Origin: CALODP01 sp942492055
GTDB taxonomy: Bacteria > Bacteroidota > Ignavibacteria > Ignavibacteriales > Melioribacteraceae
Reading direction: 5' to 3'
NCBI GenBank assembly: GCA_942492055.1
Contig: CALODP010000023.1
Location: forward strand, 1 to 64,000
Length of the DNA: 64,000 nucleotides
Made by a program: the position numbers and the translations under genes. The notes beneath the pieces are model-generated. The model worked only from the letters and a program-made list of their open reading frames with translations. It ran no database searches and had not been told where the DNA came from. Below, in pieces: positions 1-8,506 of the stretch. The stretch's first letter is position 1. Each line of letters starts with the position of its first letter.

Positions 1-990
1 TGCAAGGCAATGACAACGGCGCCGCCCAGCGCGGCGCGGGCGACGAGAGCCCGGCTGACGACAGCAGACCGCGCGGCGCTTCGGCGGGCGCGCGCGGCGC
101 GGCCCGCGCAAGCGCGTATGGGGGCTGCGCGCAGCCGTCCAGCCACGCAGCTCGCTCGCGCCGGCTCGGCCTTCGAGCGCGCTCTTGCCGCGCTTGAGCA
201 GCCCACGGGTGAGCTGCCCCTCGCAGAGCAGATGAGCGCCAAGAAAGGCCTGAAGAAGCTCGGCGAGCCCGGAGTCGGAGGCCGCCGCCGAGGAGCTGCG
301 ACAACTCGAGCCGAGCTCAAAGCCGCCGAGCCGGCGCGCGCGCCGAGCGTGCGCCCGCGAGCAAAAGGCGGACGAGTCGCCCCGGCGCCTCGCGCGCCTC
401 AAGCAAGAGAGGCGCGAAGGGAGTCAAGGCCAGGGCGCGCCGGTGGTCGAAGCAGGAGCGCGCGGGCAGCCAAGGGGCGAAGCAAGCTCACCTGCCGCAG
501 CCGCCGAGGCGCTGCTTCTCACGTCCAGCCAGCAGCGCGAGCGAGGGAGGTGTGCTGCCAGCGCCCCTGCGAGCCCCGCGCGGCGCGGCGTTGGCGAGCT
601 GGCCTCCGCGAGGCTGGAAGGGGCTGTGGCCCTCCTCCTCGCTGGAGCGGGCCCAGCCAGGCGCGAGCCGCGCCTCGCCTGCGAGAGCGGAAAGCCAGCT
701 CTGCGCGCCAAGCTGCTCAAGGCGCTGCGCGGCGCGCTTCAAGCCGCGTTGCTGCTTTGGGGGAGCCTCAGCGGGCTCCTCGCCGGCGAGCTCGGCCTCG
801 TCGCCAGCCCGCGCGGCCCGCGCGCTGCGAGCAAGATCGTCGGCGGAAAGCAGCGCGCGGCGCGTTGGACGGCGTCAAGGCGCCGCGCGCCGAGCAGAGC
901 GCGCTTGGCTCTGTCGTGGCCGAGCCTCCGGCGACGCGGGCGGGAGGCCCCTCTGACGACGCAGCGCGGCCTGCCCACGATTGCTGGCAT
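1..990. other. GC-rich segment, probably foreign or chimeric contig end
   Basis: Nearly every codon here is GC-dominated, whereas everything after about position 1000 is AT-rich. Because stops are rare, long open frames exist on both strands, but none reads as a protein throughout. Coiled-coil-like Ala/Glu/Arg/Leu stretches appear in one frame and continue in another (for example AALEQ near 190 and EELRQLE near 290 lie in different frames), as expected of an error-rich or decayed coding region from a high-GC genome. The change occurs inside a histidine kinase gene between about 985 and 1000, next to a GGTACC hexamer at 994-999. I favour an assembly or library chimera; recent insertion is possible. 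I see no gene I can name in it. Confidence 0.75.
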
Positions 991-1884
991 GATGGTACCG
1001 GAATGAGTGAATTTAACCGCGTTATCAAGAATATTTGAGAAAATCTGACGAACAGAGTATTCATCCAATTCCAACATTGTATTGGAGGTTTCTTTGGAAA
1101 CGATAAATTCCAAATGCTTTTCCGATGCAAACATTCTGTATGTTTCTTCGATGTCCAGAAAGATATTGTAGTAAATATCGGTTACTTTTTCGGAAAAATC
1201 GTATGTTCCGGCCATTACTTCCGACATATCCAAAATCAAATCGACTGTTCTAATAATTCTATCGCCACCACGTTTGATAATTTCAAAACCACTTTTAAGG
1301 TCATCGGAAATCTTGTCCTGAACTTCATCTTCAATAAGACTAGCGAAACTTAGCACGGCGTTGATAGGAGTTCTTATTTCGTGAGACATCTGCGCAAGGA
1401 ACTCCGTTTTCAGTTTTTCGGAATTATCAGCTCTTTCCTTCGCGGAAAGGAGGGCTTTTGTAAAGTTTTGGCGAACAGATAAATCTTCGAATTGAAGCAA
1501 GAAGCAGTTAAATTTCTCCATATACTTGGATGAGAATCTTACTCCGATTCTGTTGCCATTGGAAGTTATGAGGTTTTTATAAGTAAGAACCTTTCCGGGA
1601 ATTTCTTTTCCCAGAAGTCTTATCAAAAAAGCACGCTTTTCTACATTATCCGGAAAATCCAAAATATCGCAGATGGAATAATTCGAACAAATATCTTTGC
1701 CATACATTGTAAGCTTGTAAAATTCCTCGTTAATTAGGGAGATTTTTCCTTGGGAGTTTACTATGCAAGCGGGTTGAGTTAAAAGATCAAATAATTCCGT
1801 GTCGAATTCCGAAGCAATTCCACTCTTTGCAAGAGTTTGCAAAGAAACGGAGTTATTTGATTGATCAAGGGTATTGTCGGACAT
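739..1884 (-). CDS. PAS-type sensor histidine kinase, C-terminus replaced by GC-rich sequence
   Basis: Cytoplasmic sensor kinase without visible membrane segments. From the ATG at 1884 it has a PAS-like domain (about residues 30-130), then a HisKA dimerisation domain with the phospho-acceptor motif QMSHEIRTP (His168), then the N box of the HATPase domain (NILDNAVKF). Native sequence stops there, at about residue 298; the rest of the open frame runs into the GC-rich segment and encodes Arg/Pro/Ala-rich sequence, so the G1 and G2 ATP-binding boxes are missing. As it stands the protein could not bind ATP normally. The open frame extends to a TTG at 1893, but the ATG at 1884 is the better start. 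It follows another kinase gene on the same strand after 11 bases, so the two were probably co-transcribed. Confidence 0.72.
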   Translation of the reverse strand: MSDNTLDQSNNSVSLQTLAKSGIASEFDTELFDLLTQPACIVNSQGKISLINEEFYKLTMYGKDICSNYSICDILDFPDNVEKRAFLIRLLGKEIPGKVLTYKNLITSNGNRIGVRFSSKYMEKFNCFLLQFEDLSVRQNFTKALLSAKERADNSEKLKTEFLAQMSHEIRTPINAVLSFASLIEDEVQDKISDDLKSGFEIIKRGGDRIIRTVDLILDMSEVMAGTYDFSEKVTDIYYNIFLDIEETYRMFASEKHLEFIVSKETSNTMLELDEYSVRQIFSNILDNAVKFTHSGTIMPAIVGRPRCVVRGASRPRRRRLGHDRAKRALLGARRLDAVQRAARCFPPTILLAARGPRGLATRPSSPARSPLRLPQSSNAA

Positions 1885-1895
1885 ATTCTGCAAAA

Positions 1896-2834
1896 TTAGT
1901 TATTTCCGAGGGTTTCCTTATCCATGCCTATTCCGGTATCTTCAACGGCAACGATTATCTCTTTTTTAGTTGCTTTTTTAGTGTAAACGGAAATATGTCC
2001 ACCCCGTTTAGTGAATTTTATCGAGTTGCCGATAAGATTTCTGAATACGGTCTCAATCATATGCTCGTCGGCAAAGACTTCTATCTCTTCGTCGATATTG
2101 TTCTCATAAGTGAGCCCTTTTTCGGAGAGATTTAAGGATAAGGCAAAGAAGCCGGATTGAGCGGCGGCCCTAAGGTTGAACTCGGTAGGGTAGTATTCCA
2201 TTATTCCGCGTTGAAGTCGAGACCATTCCAGCAAATTATCGAAGAGTTCGTAAACGTGTTTTGAGGAGTGATTTAACTTAGTAAGGCTCTCTAACAATTC
2301 CTCTTTAGTTAAGGAATCGTAACTGTTCATCATCAGATTGGTTAAACCCAATAGGACCGAAAAAGGATTCTTAAGATCATGAGCAAGAATAGAAAAGAAT
2401 TTGTCTTTGGTGGATATCAGCTTTTTCAGATGTTTTTCCGATTCGGAAAAATGATTTTCGATGGCAACCTGATCGAATATATTTTCCATCAAACCGATAA
2501 ATCCGGAGCAATTTATTGCATCGAAACGAATATATTTCTCGCGCAACATAAATGGGTTGCTAGGGCGATGTTTAATGTGAACACGAAGTTCGATTCTGGA
2601 ATCGTCGGTTTGCGAAATGAGCTCTTCTTCCATCCGTTTTAGCTTAAGCAATAAAGATTTAGGGAAGGCCATATCTCTGTTGAGTTCTGCCGATTCCTTT
2701 TCTCCGATAAGAAGCGCAAATTCATTATTGCAAAAGAATTGTTTATCGTTTGATAGAAAATACGCAGGTAAAGGAAGCGCTTTCAAAAAGGAAGATATTA
2801 TTTCATCCCGTCTTGTATTTCTATTTTTAGTCAA
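1896..2834 (-). CDS. sensor histidine kinase lacking the end of its ATPase domain
   Basis: A 312-residue soluble kinase. The N-terminal ~120 residues look like a divergent PAS sensor. A short helix leads into HisKA with LAHDLKNP (His152). The HATPase domain follows with an N box (NLIGNSIKF) and the G1 box DTGIGM near the end. The protein then stops within about ten residues, so the G2 glycine box (usually GLGL-like) and the last strands of the fold are absent. That is about 60 residues shorter than typical members. The stop lies only 11 bases before the ATG of the next kinase. Either the gene was shortened by a deletion that brought the two kinases together, or the protein now works without catalysis. 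Partner response regulators are not in the window. Confidence 0.75.
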   Translation of the reverse strand: MTKNRNTRRDEIISSFLKALPLPAYFLSNDKQFFCNNEFALLIGEKESAELNRDMAFPKSLLLKLKRMEEELISQTDDSRIELRVHIKHRPSNPFMLREKYIRFDAINCSGFIGLMENIFDQVAIENHFSESEKHLKKLISTKDKFFSILAHDLKNPFSVLLGLTNLMMNSYDSLTKEELLESLTKLNHSSKHVYELFDNLLEWSRLQRGIMEYYPTEFNLRAAAQSGFFALSLNLSEKGLTYENNIDEEIEVFADEHMIETVFRNLIGNSIKFTKRGGHISVYTKKATKKEIIVAVEDTGIGMDKETLGNN

Positions 2835-2838
2835 ATGA

Positions 2839-2999
2839 ACCCCTCAATCCACTTTCTCGAATAATAAGTATAAAATATTTATATAAATTATACAACATCC
2901 CTCCTTATTATCGGATGATTTTCGGGAAAGTTTAGCCCTGATAATAGAAGATATTGGGAATAATATTGAAATAATGAGGTGATACCAAAAATAAATGGC
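2839..2999. other. upstream region of the kinase genes
   Basis: AT-rich sequence between the kinase start and the 21-bp repeat array. It should hold the promoter of the leftward kinase genes, but I cannot pick out a convincing one. Confidence 0.3.
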
Positions 3000-3220
3000 T
3001 GTTTACAGTAGTTTAATAGCGAGTTACACGAGTTAAACGGAGAGTTGCATACGCTAAATGAAGAGTTACATGGAATAAATGCCCGGTTACATCGGTTTAA
3101 TGGAGAGTTACATCGGTTAAATGAAAAGGTGCACTCGATAGATAGCGAGTTACATCAATTAAACGGAGAGTTACGGGGGATTTTTATTGAGGTTCATTGA
3201 GTTAATTGATAGTGACGGGG
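3000..3220 (+). repeat. tandem array of 21-bp units (GAGTTACATCGGTTAAATG-like)
   Basis: The landmark GAGTTAC (or a variant) recurs at 3000, 3021, 3042, 3063, 3084, 3105, 3126, 3147, 3168, 3189 and 3210, exactly 21 bases apart each time, with substitutions but no length changes. Because 21 is a multiple of three, one plus-strand frame stays open from 3012 to 3197 and would read as heptads of the type E-L-H-x-L-N-G with leucine-like residues spaced 3 and 4 apart. No ATG opens this frame (only an internal TTG at 3045). It may be a remnant of a coiled-coil gene or a non-coding array. Confidence 0.85.
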
Positions 3221-3328
3221 TTTTAATGGTAAGCGGAGAGGATGAAATGGCAGAGTGGAGGATATTTTCATTGGGTGTGAGTAGTTTACATTTTACTTGT
3301 TTTCGATTGAAGAGAGGGAAAATGATAT

Positions 3329-3369
3329 AAAAAAAAGAAACCGAAAATCCATAATGAAAATTCGGTTTC
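3329..3369 (-). terminator. rho-independent terminator of the RRM gene
   Basis: Read on the minus strand, the inverted repeat GAAACCGAA (3337-3345) / TTCGGTTTC (3361-3369) forms a 9-bp stem. It is followed by a run of eight T (A-run 3329-3336 on the plus strand). It lies about 30 bases after the RRM stop codon. Confidence 0.8.
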
Positions 3370-3399
3370 CTTTGTATACAAATTTTTAGAAAGGGTAAT

Positions 3400-3672
3400 T
3401 TATCTTCGTCTTGGTCCCGATTTTCTCTTGCTTTGAGGACGAGCTTCATTAATAACTACGTTTTTTCCCTTAATATCGGTTGTATTTAAGCCCTCAATAG
3501 CCTTTAGCCCCTCGTTTTTGCTATACATTTCTACAAAACCGAATCCTTTGGATACTTGAGAGAATAGGTCCCTTATTACTTTCGCGCTTTTCACTTTTCC
3601 GTACTTGGAAAATGCTTCTTCCAAATCGTTGTCAGTTACTTCAGGAGACAAGTTGCCTACAAAAATATTCAT
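3400..3672 (-). CDS. RRM-domain RNA-binding protein
   Basis: A 90-residue protein made of one RNA recognition motif and a short basic tail. RNP2 is IFVGNL at residues 3-8 and RNP1 is KGFGFVEM at about residues 42-49, with the aromatic residues that stack on RNA bases intact. The tail (KRKSGPRRR) is strongly basic. This is the usual layout of small glycine- or arginine-tailed RRM proteins of Bacteroidota and cyanobacteria, thought to act as RNA chaperones, often in cold stress; that role is inferred from the family. The ATG at 3672 has a good Shine-Dalgarno AAGGAG eight bases upstream. It is a single-gene unit with its own terminator. Confidence 0.9.
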   Translation of the reverse strand: MNIFVGNLSPEVTDNDLEEAFSKYGKVKSAKVIRDLFSQVSKGFGFVEMYSKNEGLKAIEGLNTTDIKGKNVVINEARPQSKRKSGPRRR

Positions 3673-3870
3673 GGTGACTCCTTATTTTATATGTGTAAAA
3701 TAGATGCAGAAAACAGATCGGAGGATGAAATGTTAGCCGCCGGCTTAAAAAATTGATAGGTATGGCTGTGATGAGAAAGAGAATAACAAGATTTTAAGCT
3801 AAATGTAAACCTACCCAAAGAATGAGAGGAAAACAAGCAAAATGATTTATGTTTTGTTAAAGTAATACAT

Positions 3871-3902
3871 AAAAATAGAGCTCATTAAGAAACGAGCTCT
3901 AT
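3871..3902 (-). terminator. terminator of typA
   Basis: On the minus strand, ATAGAGCTC (complement of 3894-3902) pairs with GAGCTCTAT (complement of 3875-3883) around a ten-base loop, followed by a T-run (A-run 3871-3875). It lies 50 bases beyond the typA stop. Confidence 0.8.
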
Positions 3903-3951
3903 CTTATATCTATTTGAAGCCAGTTACGGCGCTATTTCCGAAAAATGCGAT

Positions 3952-5760
3952 TTATGCGATTTTTCCGAGGTTGAATCTCTTCCTATCGTGCGGATTAAGA
4001 AATAGTTTTCTTAATCTGATTGACTTAGGAGTAATTTCTACCATTTCGTCGTCTTTAATATATTCTAACGCTTCTTCCAGAGTGAATTTGATTGCCGGAG
4101 CGATTTTTACGGCTTTATCTGCACCGGAAGAACGCATATTGGTAAGTTTTTTACCTCTTTGCACATTTACTTCGATATCGAATTCTTTATTATATTCGCC
4201 AAGAATCTGACCGGTGTAAACAACATCGCCAGGCTCAATGAAGAATTTACCTCTGTCCTGTAAAGAGTCGATAGCGTATGCGGTTGAAGGACCGTCTCCC
4301 ATTGAAACCAACGCGCCGTTTCGTTGTTTTCCGATGGATCCTTTGAAATATTCGTACTGATAGAAACGGTGGTGCATAATGCCTTCGCCGGCAGTAGCGG
4401 TAAGAATTTTAGTTCTTAAGCCCATCAATCCGCGGGAAGGGATGTGGAATTCCAATTTGGTAAGGCTACCTTTGTTTTCCATCTTAACCATTTCCCCTTT
4501 TCTTTGGCCAACCAGTTCAATTACTTTTCCGGCAAATTCGGAAGTAACGTCGACGACCAAAATTTCAATAGGTTCGGCTTTTTTACCGTCGATAGTTTTG
4601 TAGATTACTTTCGGTTCGCGCACCTGTAATTCGTAACCTTCTCTTCTCATATTTTCCATCAATACGGAAAGATGAAGGATACCACGTCCTGAAACCTTAA
4701 AAGAATCGGGGGAGTTTGTTTCCTCAACTCTTAACGCAACGTTGTGCTCAAGTTCTTTGAATAATCTGTCTCTGATCTGACGGGAAGTAACGTATTTACC
4801 TTCCTTTCCGTAGAAAGGGGAGTTGTTAACGGTAAATGTCATACTGATTGTCGGTTCGTCAATAGCGATAATAGGTAATGGTTCCGGATTTTCGGCATTT
4901 GCTACAGTATCTCCGATATCAATCCCTTCGACCCCAACGATTGCGCAGATATCTCCGCACTGAACTTCCTCGACTTCTCTACGATTTAATCCTTCGAAGA
5001 TGAAAAGTTGTCTGATGGAGGCAGGCTGAATAGTACCGTCTCTTTTGATCAAAGCGATTTTTTCCGATTTATTGAGGTTTCCACGGAAAACTCTTCCGAC
5101 ACCAATACGTCCCACGTAATCGTTATAATCGAGGGAAGTAACCTGAATCTGAACAGGACCTACGTTAATCGGAGGAGCAGGAACATCTTCAACAATAGTA
5201 TTAAGAAGAGGGAGAAGATCTTTCGGTTCATCTTCGAGATTTTTAATAGCCCATCCGTCTCTACCGCTAGCGTAAACGTAAGGGAAATCGAGTTGTTCTT
5301 CGGTCGCGTCGAGCTCGATGAAGAGGTCGTAGATTTCGTCTAAAACTTCAGCGGGACGATTATCCGGGCGATCGATTTTATTAATAACCACGATAGGCTT
5401 TAAGTTTAATCCGAGAGCTTTTTCCAATACAAATCTTGTTTGAGGCATAGGCCCTTCGAAAGAGTCTACCAAAAGCAAAACACCGTCGGCCATTTTAAGA
5501 ACACGTTCAACTTCGCCACCGAAATCGGCATGGCCGGGAGTATCGATAAGATTTATTTTAGTGTCGTTAAAAGGTATACTAACGTTTTTAGAGAGAATAG
5601 TAATGCCGCGTTCTCTTTCGAGATCGTTTGAATCCAAACATCTTTCCTGCACAACTTGATTGTCTCTGAAAACGGAGCATTGTTTCAAAAGTTCGTCTAC
5701 CAGCGTCGTCTTTCCATGGTCAACATGAGCGATAATCGCAATGTTTCTAATTTCTTTCAC
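3952..5760 (-). CDS. typA: ribosome-associated GTPase TypA/BipA
   Basis: A translational GTPase of the EF-G/LepA class that binds 70S ribosomes and acts in 50S assembly and stress adaptation. All GTPase motifs are present: AHVDHGKTT (G1, residues 11-19), the G3 box DTPGHADF, NKID (G4) and SGRDG (G5). They are followed by the EF-G-like domains and the TypA-specific C-terminal domain ending in SIRLRK plus a short tail. I choose the GTG at 5760 (602 residues), which starts the protein at KEIRNIAII as in the family and has GGAG seven bases upstream; the open frame extends to a TTG at 5784. It is transcribed leftward, divergently from the radical SAM gene, with a clear terminator behind it. Confidence 0.96.
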   Translation of the reverse strand: MKEIRNIAIIAHVDHGKTTLVDELLKQCSVFRDNQVVQERCLDSNDLERERGITILSKNVSIPFNDTKINLIDTPGHADFGGEVERVLKMADGVLLLVDSFEGPMPQTRFVLEKALGLNLKPIVVINKIDRPDNRPAEVLDEIYDLFIELDATEEQLDFPYVYASGRDGWAIKNLEDEPKDLLPLLNTIVEDVPAPPINVGPVQIQVTSLDYNDYVGRIGVGRVFRGNLNKSEKIALIKRDGTIQPASIRQLFIFEGLNRREVEEVQCGDICAIVGVEGIDIGDTVANAENPEPLPIIAIDEPTISMTFTVNNSPFYGKEGKYVTSRQIRDRLFKELEHNVALRVEETNSPDSFKVSGRGILHLSVLMENMRREGYELQVREPKVIYKTIDGKKAEPIEILVVDVTSEFAGKVIELVGQRKGEMVKMENKGSLTKLEFHIPSRGLMGLRTKILTATAGEGIMHHRFYQYEYFKGSIGKQRNGALVSMGDGPSTAYAIDSLQDRGKFFIEPGDVVYTGQILGEYNKEFDIEVNVQRGKKLTNMRSSGADKAVKIAPAIKFTLEEALEYIKDDEMVEITPKSIRLRKLFLNPHDRKRFNLGKIA

Positions 5761-5914
5761 TAATTCTCCAAATCTAAAAAACAAAACCGCACAATAAACG
5801 AAAAAGAATCGGTAATTACAAGTAGTATGTATGGAATGGGATGTTTATTAATAATTATCTTGTCATTAGGAGATAAATAGTATTATTTTTCGTCCGATAA
5901 AAAGAAGGATAGAG

Positions 5915-7690
5915 ATGTTTTTACCGACAACACCGGAAGAAGTAAAGAACCTCGGCTGGAAGGGATTGGATGTTATTTTGGTAACCGGGGATAGCTACAT
6001 AGATTCTCCTTATATAGGAATAGCGGTTATAGGGAATCTGCTTCTCTCTAAAGGATACAGAGTGGGAATAATAGCGCAGCCGGATGTTAGTGACGGTAAA
6101 GATATTACCCGATTGGGGGAACCTGAATTATTTTGGGGAGTTTCCGGAGGAAGTGTCGATTCGATGGTGGCAAATTATACTGCTACAAAGAAGAGACGGA
6201 AGCAGGATGATTTTACTCCGGGAGGAAGCAATAACAAGCGTCCGGACAGAGCGGTTATCTCATATTGTAATCTTATTCGAAGGAATTTCAAGGAGACTTC
6301 TCCAATTGTTCTGGGAGGAATAGAGGCGAGTTTAAGAAGGGTTACTCATTACGATTTTTGGAGTGATTCTCTCAGACGACCGATTCTATCAGATGCCAAG
6401 GCGGATTATCTGGTATACGGAATGGGGGAAAAGAGTATGCTTGATCTTGCCAAAAAGCTTAAGCAAGGGAAGCTTGGAGATTCGGTGAAAGGGGTAACAT
6501 ATCTTTCCGACAGACCCAATTACAAGTATCTGGAGTTACCGAGTTACGAGGAATGTCTGGAAAGCAAAGAAAATTTCACGGAAATGTTTCATCTGTTTTA
6601 CCGAAATAATGATCCAATTACCGCAAAAGGATTGTATCAGAAAGTCGGGAACAGATATATTGTCCAAAACCCTCCGCAGCCTTCACCTACCGAAGAGGAG
6701 ATCGATTCTTATTACGAGTTGGATTACGAGAGGGAAGTACATCCTTATTACGCAAAGCAGGGAAAAGTACGGGCACAAGATACGATACGCTATTCCGTTA
6801 CAACCCACAGAGGATGTTACGGGGAGTGTAATTTTTGCGCGATAGCCGTTCATCAGGGAAGAAGAATTATCAGCCGAAGCGAGAGATCTATCTTAAGTGA
6901 GGTGAAGAGCTTTACAAAGGATAAGAAGTTTAAGGGGAACATTTCCGATGTCGGTGGACCCACGGCGAATATGTACGGTTACGATTGTACGAAAAAGATA
7001 AGTAAAGGAGCCTGCGACGACAAAAGATGTCTTTTCCCGGAAAAATGTAACGCCATGAAGCTTGATCACAGAAAGCAGATAAATCTTTTGCGAGATATAG
7101 AAAAAGTAGAGGGGGTTAAGAAAGTATTTGTAGCCTCGGGCATTCGTTACGATTTGGTTGCCTCTGATAAGGTTTCCGGTTTGCCATATTTGAAAAAGGT
7201 TGCAAAGGATCATACATCGGGGCAGATGAAGATTGCTCCGGAACATTCGGAAGAGAAAGTACTCAGGTTAATGGGTAAGCCGGGGAGGAAATCTCTTGAA
7301 GATTTTAAGAATATGTTTTACAAATATTCGAAAGAGGCGGGGAAAAACCAATTCCTGACATATTATCTTATAGCCGCTCATCCCGGGTGTGAAGATAAAG
7401 AGATGAGCAGACTTAAGGCGTTTGCGAGTGAGAAATTATCTGTTTCTCCCGAGCAGGTGCAAATATTCACACCTACACCTTCCACATATTCCACACTAGT
7501 GTATTATACGGGAAAGAATCCTTTTACCGGAGAAAAGCTATTTGTTGAGAAAGAAATTGCGGGAAAGGAACGTCAGAAGAGTATAATAGTTTCTTCCGAA
7601 AGAAGAGAGTTTACTCCTAAGCGTTCATGTGTAAAGCATTTCGCGAAGCCTGCCAAAGGGAAGAGAGGGAACGGTAGTAGAGGGAGATAG
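5915..7690 (+). CDS. ygiQ: YgiQ family (UPF0313) radical SAM protein
   Basis: A 591-residue radical SAM protein. The order is that of the YgiQ family: an N-terminal cobalamin-binding-like region with the motif GDSYIDSPYIG, then the radical SAM core with the cluster cysteines CYGECNFC (Cys301, Cys305, Cys308), then a C-terminal domain with the conserved FTPTPSTYSTLVYYTG stretch, ending in a basic tail. It should bind a [4Fe-4S] cluster and S-adenosylmethionine, but its substrate is not known. The ATG at 5915 has AAGGATAGAG directly upstream. The gene stands alone, divergent from typA. Confidence 0.93.
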   Translation: MFLPTTPEEVKNLGWKGLDVILVTGDSYIDSPYIGIAVIGNLLLSKGYRVGIIAQPDVSDGKDITRLGEPELFWGVSGGSVDSMVANYTATKKRRKQDDFTPGGSNNKRPDRAVISYCNLIRRNFKETSPIVLGGIEASLRRVTHYDFWSDSLRRPILSDAKADYLVYGMGEKSMLDLAKKLKQGKLGDSVKGVTYLSDRPNYKYLELPSYEECLESKENFTEMFHLFYRNNDPITAKGLYQKVGNRYIVQNPPQPSPTEEEIDSYYELDYEREVHPYYAKQGKVRAQDTIRYSVTTHRGCYGECNFCAIAVHQGRRIISRSERSILSEVKSFTKDKKFKGNISDVGGPTANMYGYDCTKKISKGACDDKRCLFPEKCNAMKLDHRKQINLLRDIEKVEGVKKVFVASGIRYDLVASDKVSGLPYLKKVAKDHTSGQMKIAPEHSEEKVLRLMGKPGRKSLEDFKNMFYKYSKEAGKNQFLTYYLIAAHPGCEDKEMSRLKAFASEKLSVSPEQVQIFTPTPSTYSTLVYYTGKNPFTGEKLFVEKEIAGKERQKSIIVSSERREFTPKRSCVKHFAKPAKGKRGNGSRGR

Positions 7691-7794
7691 GATTGTGTGG
7701 GAACATATCTAAATATATGCTTTTTAATTGTATTGTTGAATGTGGTATGGAAATAGTTTAACTTAATATTGTAGTTGCTATCTTGCTAATGTGG

Positions 7795-7812
7795 AATTAC
7801 ATCGGTGTAATT
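7795..7812. repeat. palindrome AATTACA-tcgg-TGTAATT
   Basis: A perfect 7-bp inverted repeat with a four-base loop, 41 bases before the start of the secreted-protein gene at 7854. Its core TTACATCGG also occurs in the 21-bp array at 3.0-3.2 kb. It could be an operator or a stray copy of that repeat family. Confidence 0.5.
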
Positions 7813-7853
7813 ACCCCTAATTTCTAACTGAATTTCAACAATTGATATCTTCC

Positions 7854-8492
7854 ATGAAAAAAATAGCATTAGTATTATTTCTTCTTTTATGTCAGTCGGT
7901 ATATTCTCAATCTGAAACTTTTCCATTAAGGTTCAGTCATAAGATAGATGGGAACTACAATTTTAGAATCGGAATGGAGGTTGACTCAAAATATCCTTTG
8001 GGGAGTAAGAATGAGTTAACGTGCAGTGTAGTATCAAACTCATTAAGTCTTGCGATTATGCAAAATCCTGAAGACAAATCGGAAATGTTGGTTTCTTTGA
8101 ATCCTCTCTTATGGGGTTTGTGTTCTATTGGAAACAGTTCGGATCCCAAAAGTGGTGAAAGGATGTCATGTATCTCTGCCCCGTTTTCGATTACTCTGTT
8201 TTGCTTACAGCACTTGGCAAATTTGAAAATAGAACCACATTTGAGTGAAAAAACTCGTATTTCAGTAGGATGGAATACCGATTATTATTTAGTTTCGGAT
8301 GAAGGACGGATTTCTTTCTGTCTTAGTGTAGGTCCGAAATATTGCATTGGAAAGTTTGATATGGGATTGTATTTCTATTATCATTATTTCGGGTTTGAGA
8401 CCGCTACATATAGAAAATGTTCTGTGAGATTTGATTTTGCTTATCAGTTTGAAAAAAACAAAGTGACAAAATTTATTGCAAATTGCAGATAG
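7854..8492 (+). CDS. secreted protein of unknown function
   Basis: A 212-residue protein I do not recognise. It begins with a clear signal peptide (MKKIALVLFLLLCQSVYSQ, cleavage after YSQ or just before). The mature part alternates hydrophobic and polar residues in strand-like runs, with aromatic-rich stretches towards the end (YFYYHYFGF), suggesting a beta-rich periplasmic or small barrel-like protein. It has few charged residues and about seven cysteines, unusual for an outer-membrane barrel. The ATG at 7854 is preferred over an upstream TTG at 7842, because it starts exactly at the signal peptide. The next reading frame begins only 14 bases after its stop. Confidence 0.6.
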   Translation: MKKIALVLFLLLCQSVYSQSETFPLRFSHKIDGNYNFRIGMEVDSKYPLGSKNELTCSVVSNSLSLAIMQNPEDKSEMLVSLNPLLWGLCSIGNSSDPKSGERMSCISAPFSITLFCLQHLANLKIEPHLSEKTRISVGWNTDYYLVSDEGRISFCLSVGPKYCIGKFDMGLYFYYHYFGFETATYRKCSVRFDFAYQFEKNKVTKFIANCR

Positions 8493-8506
8493 GGTGCTTG
8501 CAGAGG

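Noticed and set aside
10..1038. Long open frames of 342 and 187 codons in the GC-rich start
   Set aside because: Open frames occur in nearly all frames because stops are rare at such GC content; none shows a consistent domain, and coding-like parts change frame.
1114..1353. Plus-strand open frames opposite the kinase genes
   Set aside because: They are shadows of minus-strand kinase coding sequence.
3000..3220. CRISPR array
   Set aside because: Units are contiguous 21-bp tandem copies without unique spacers.
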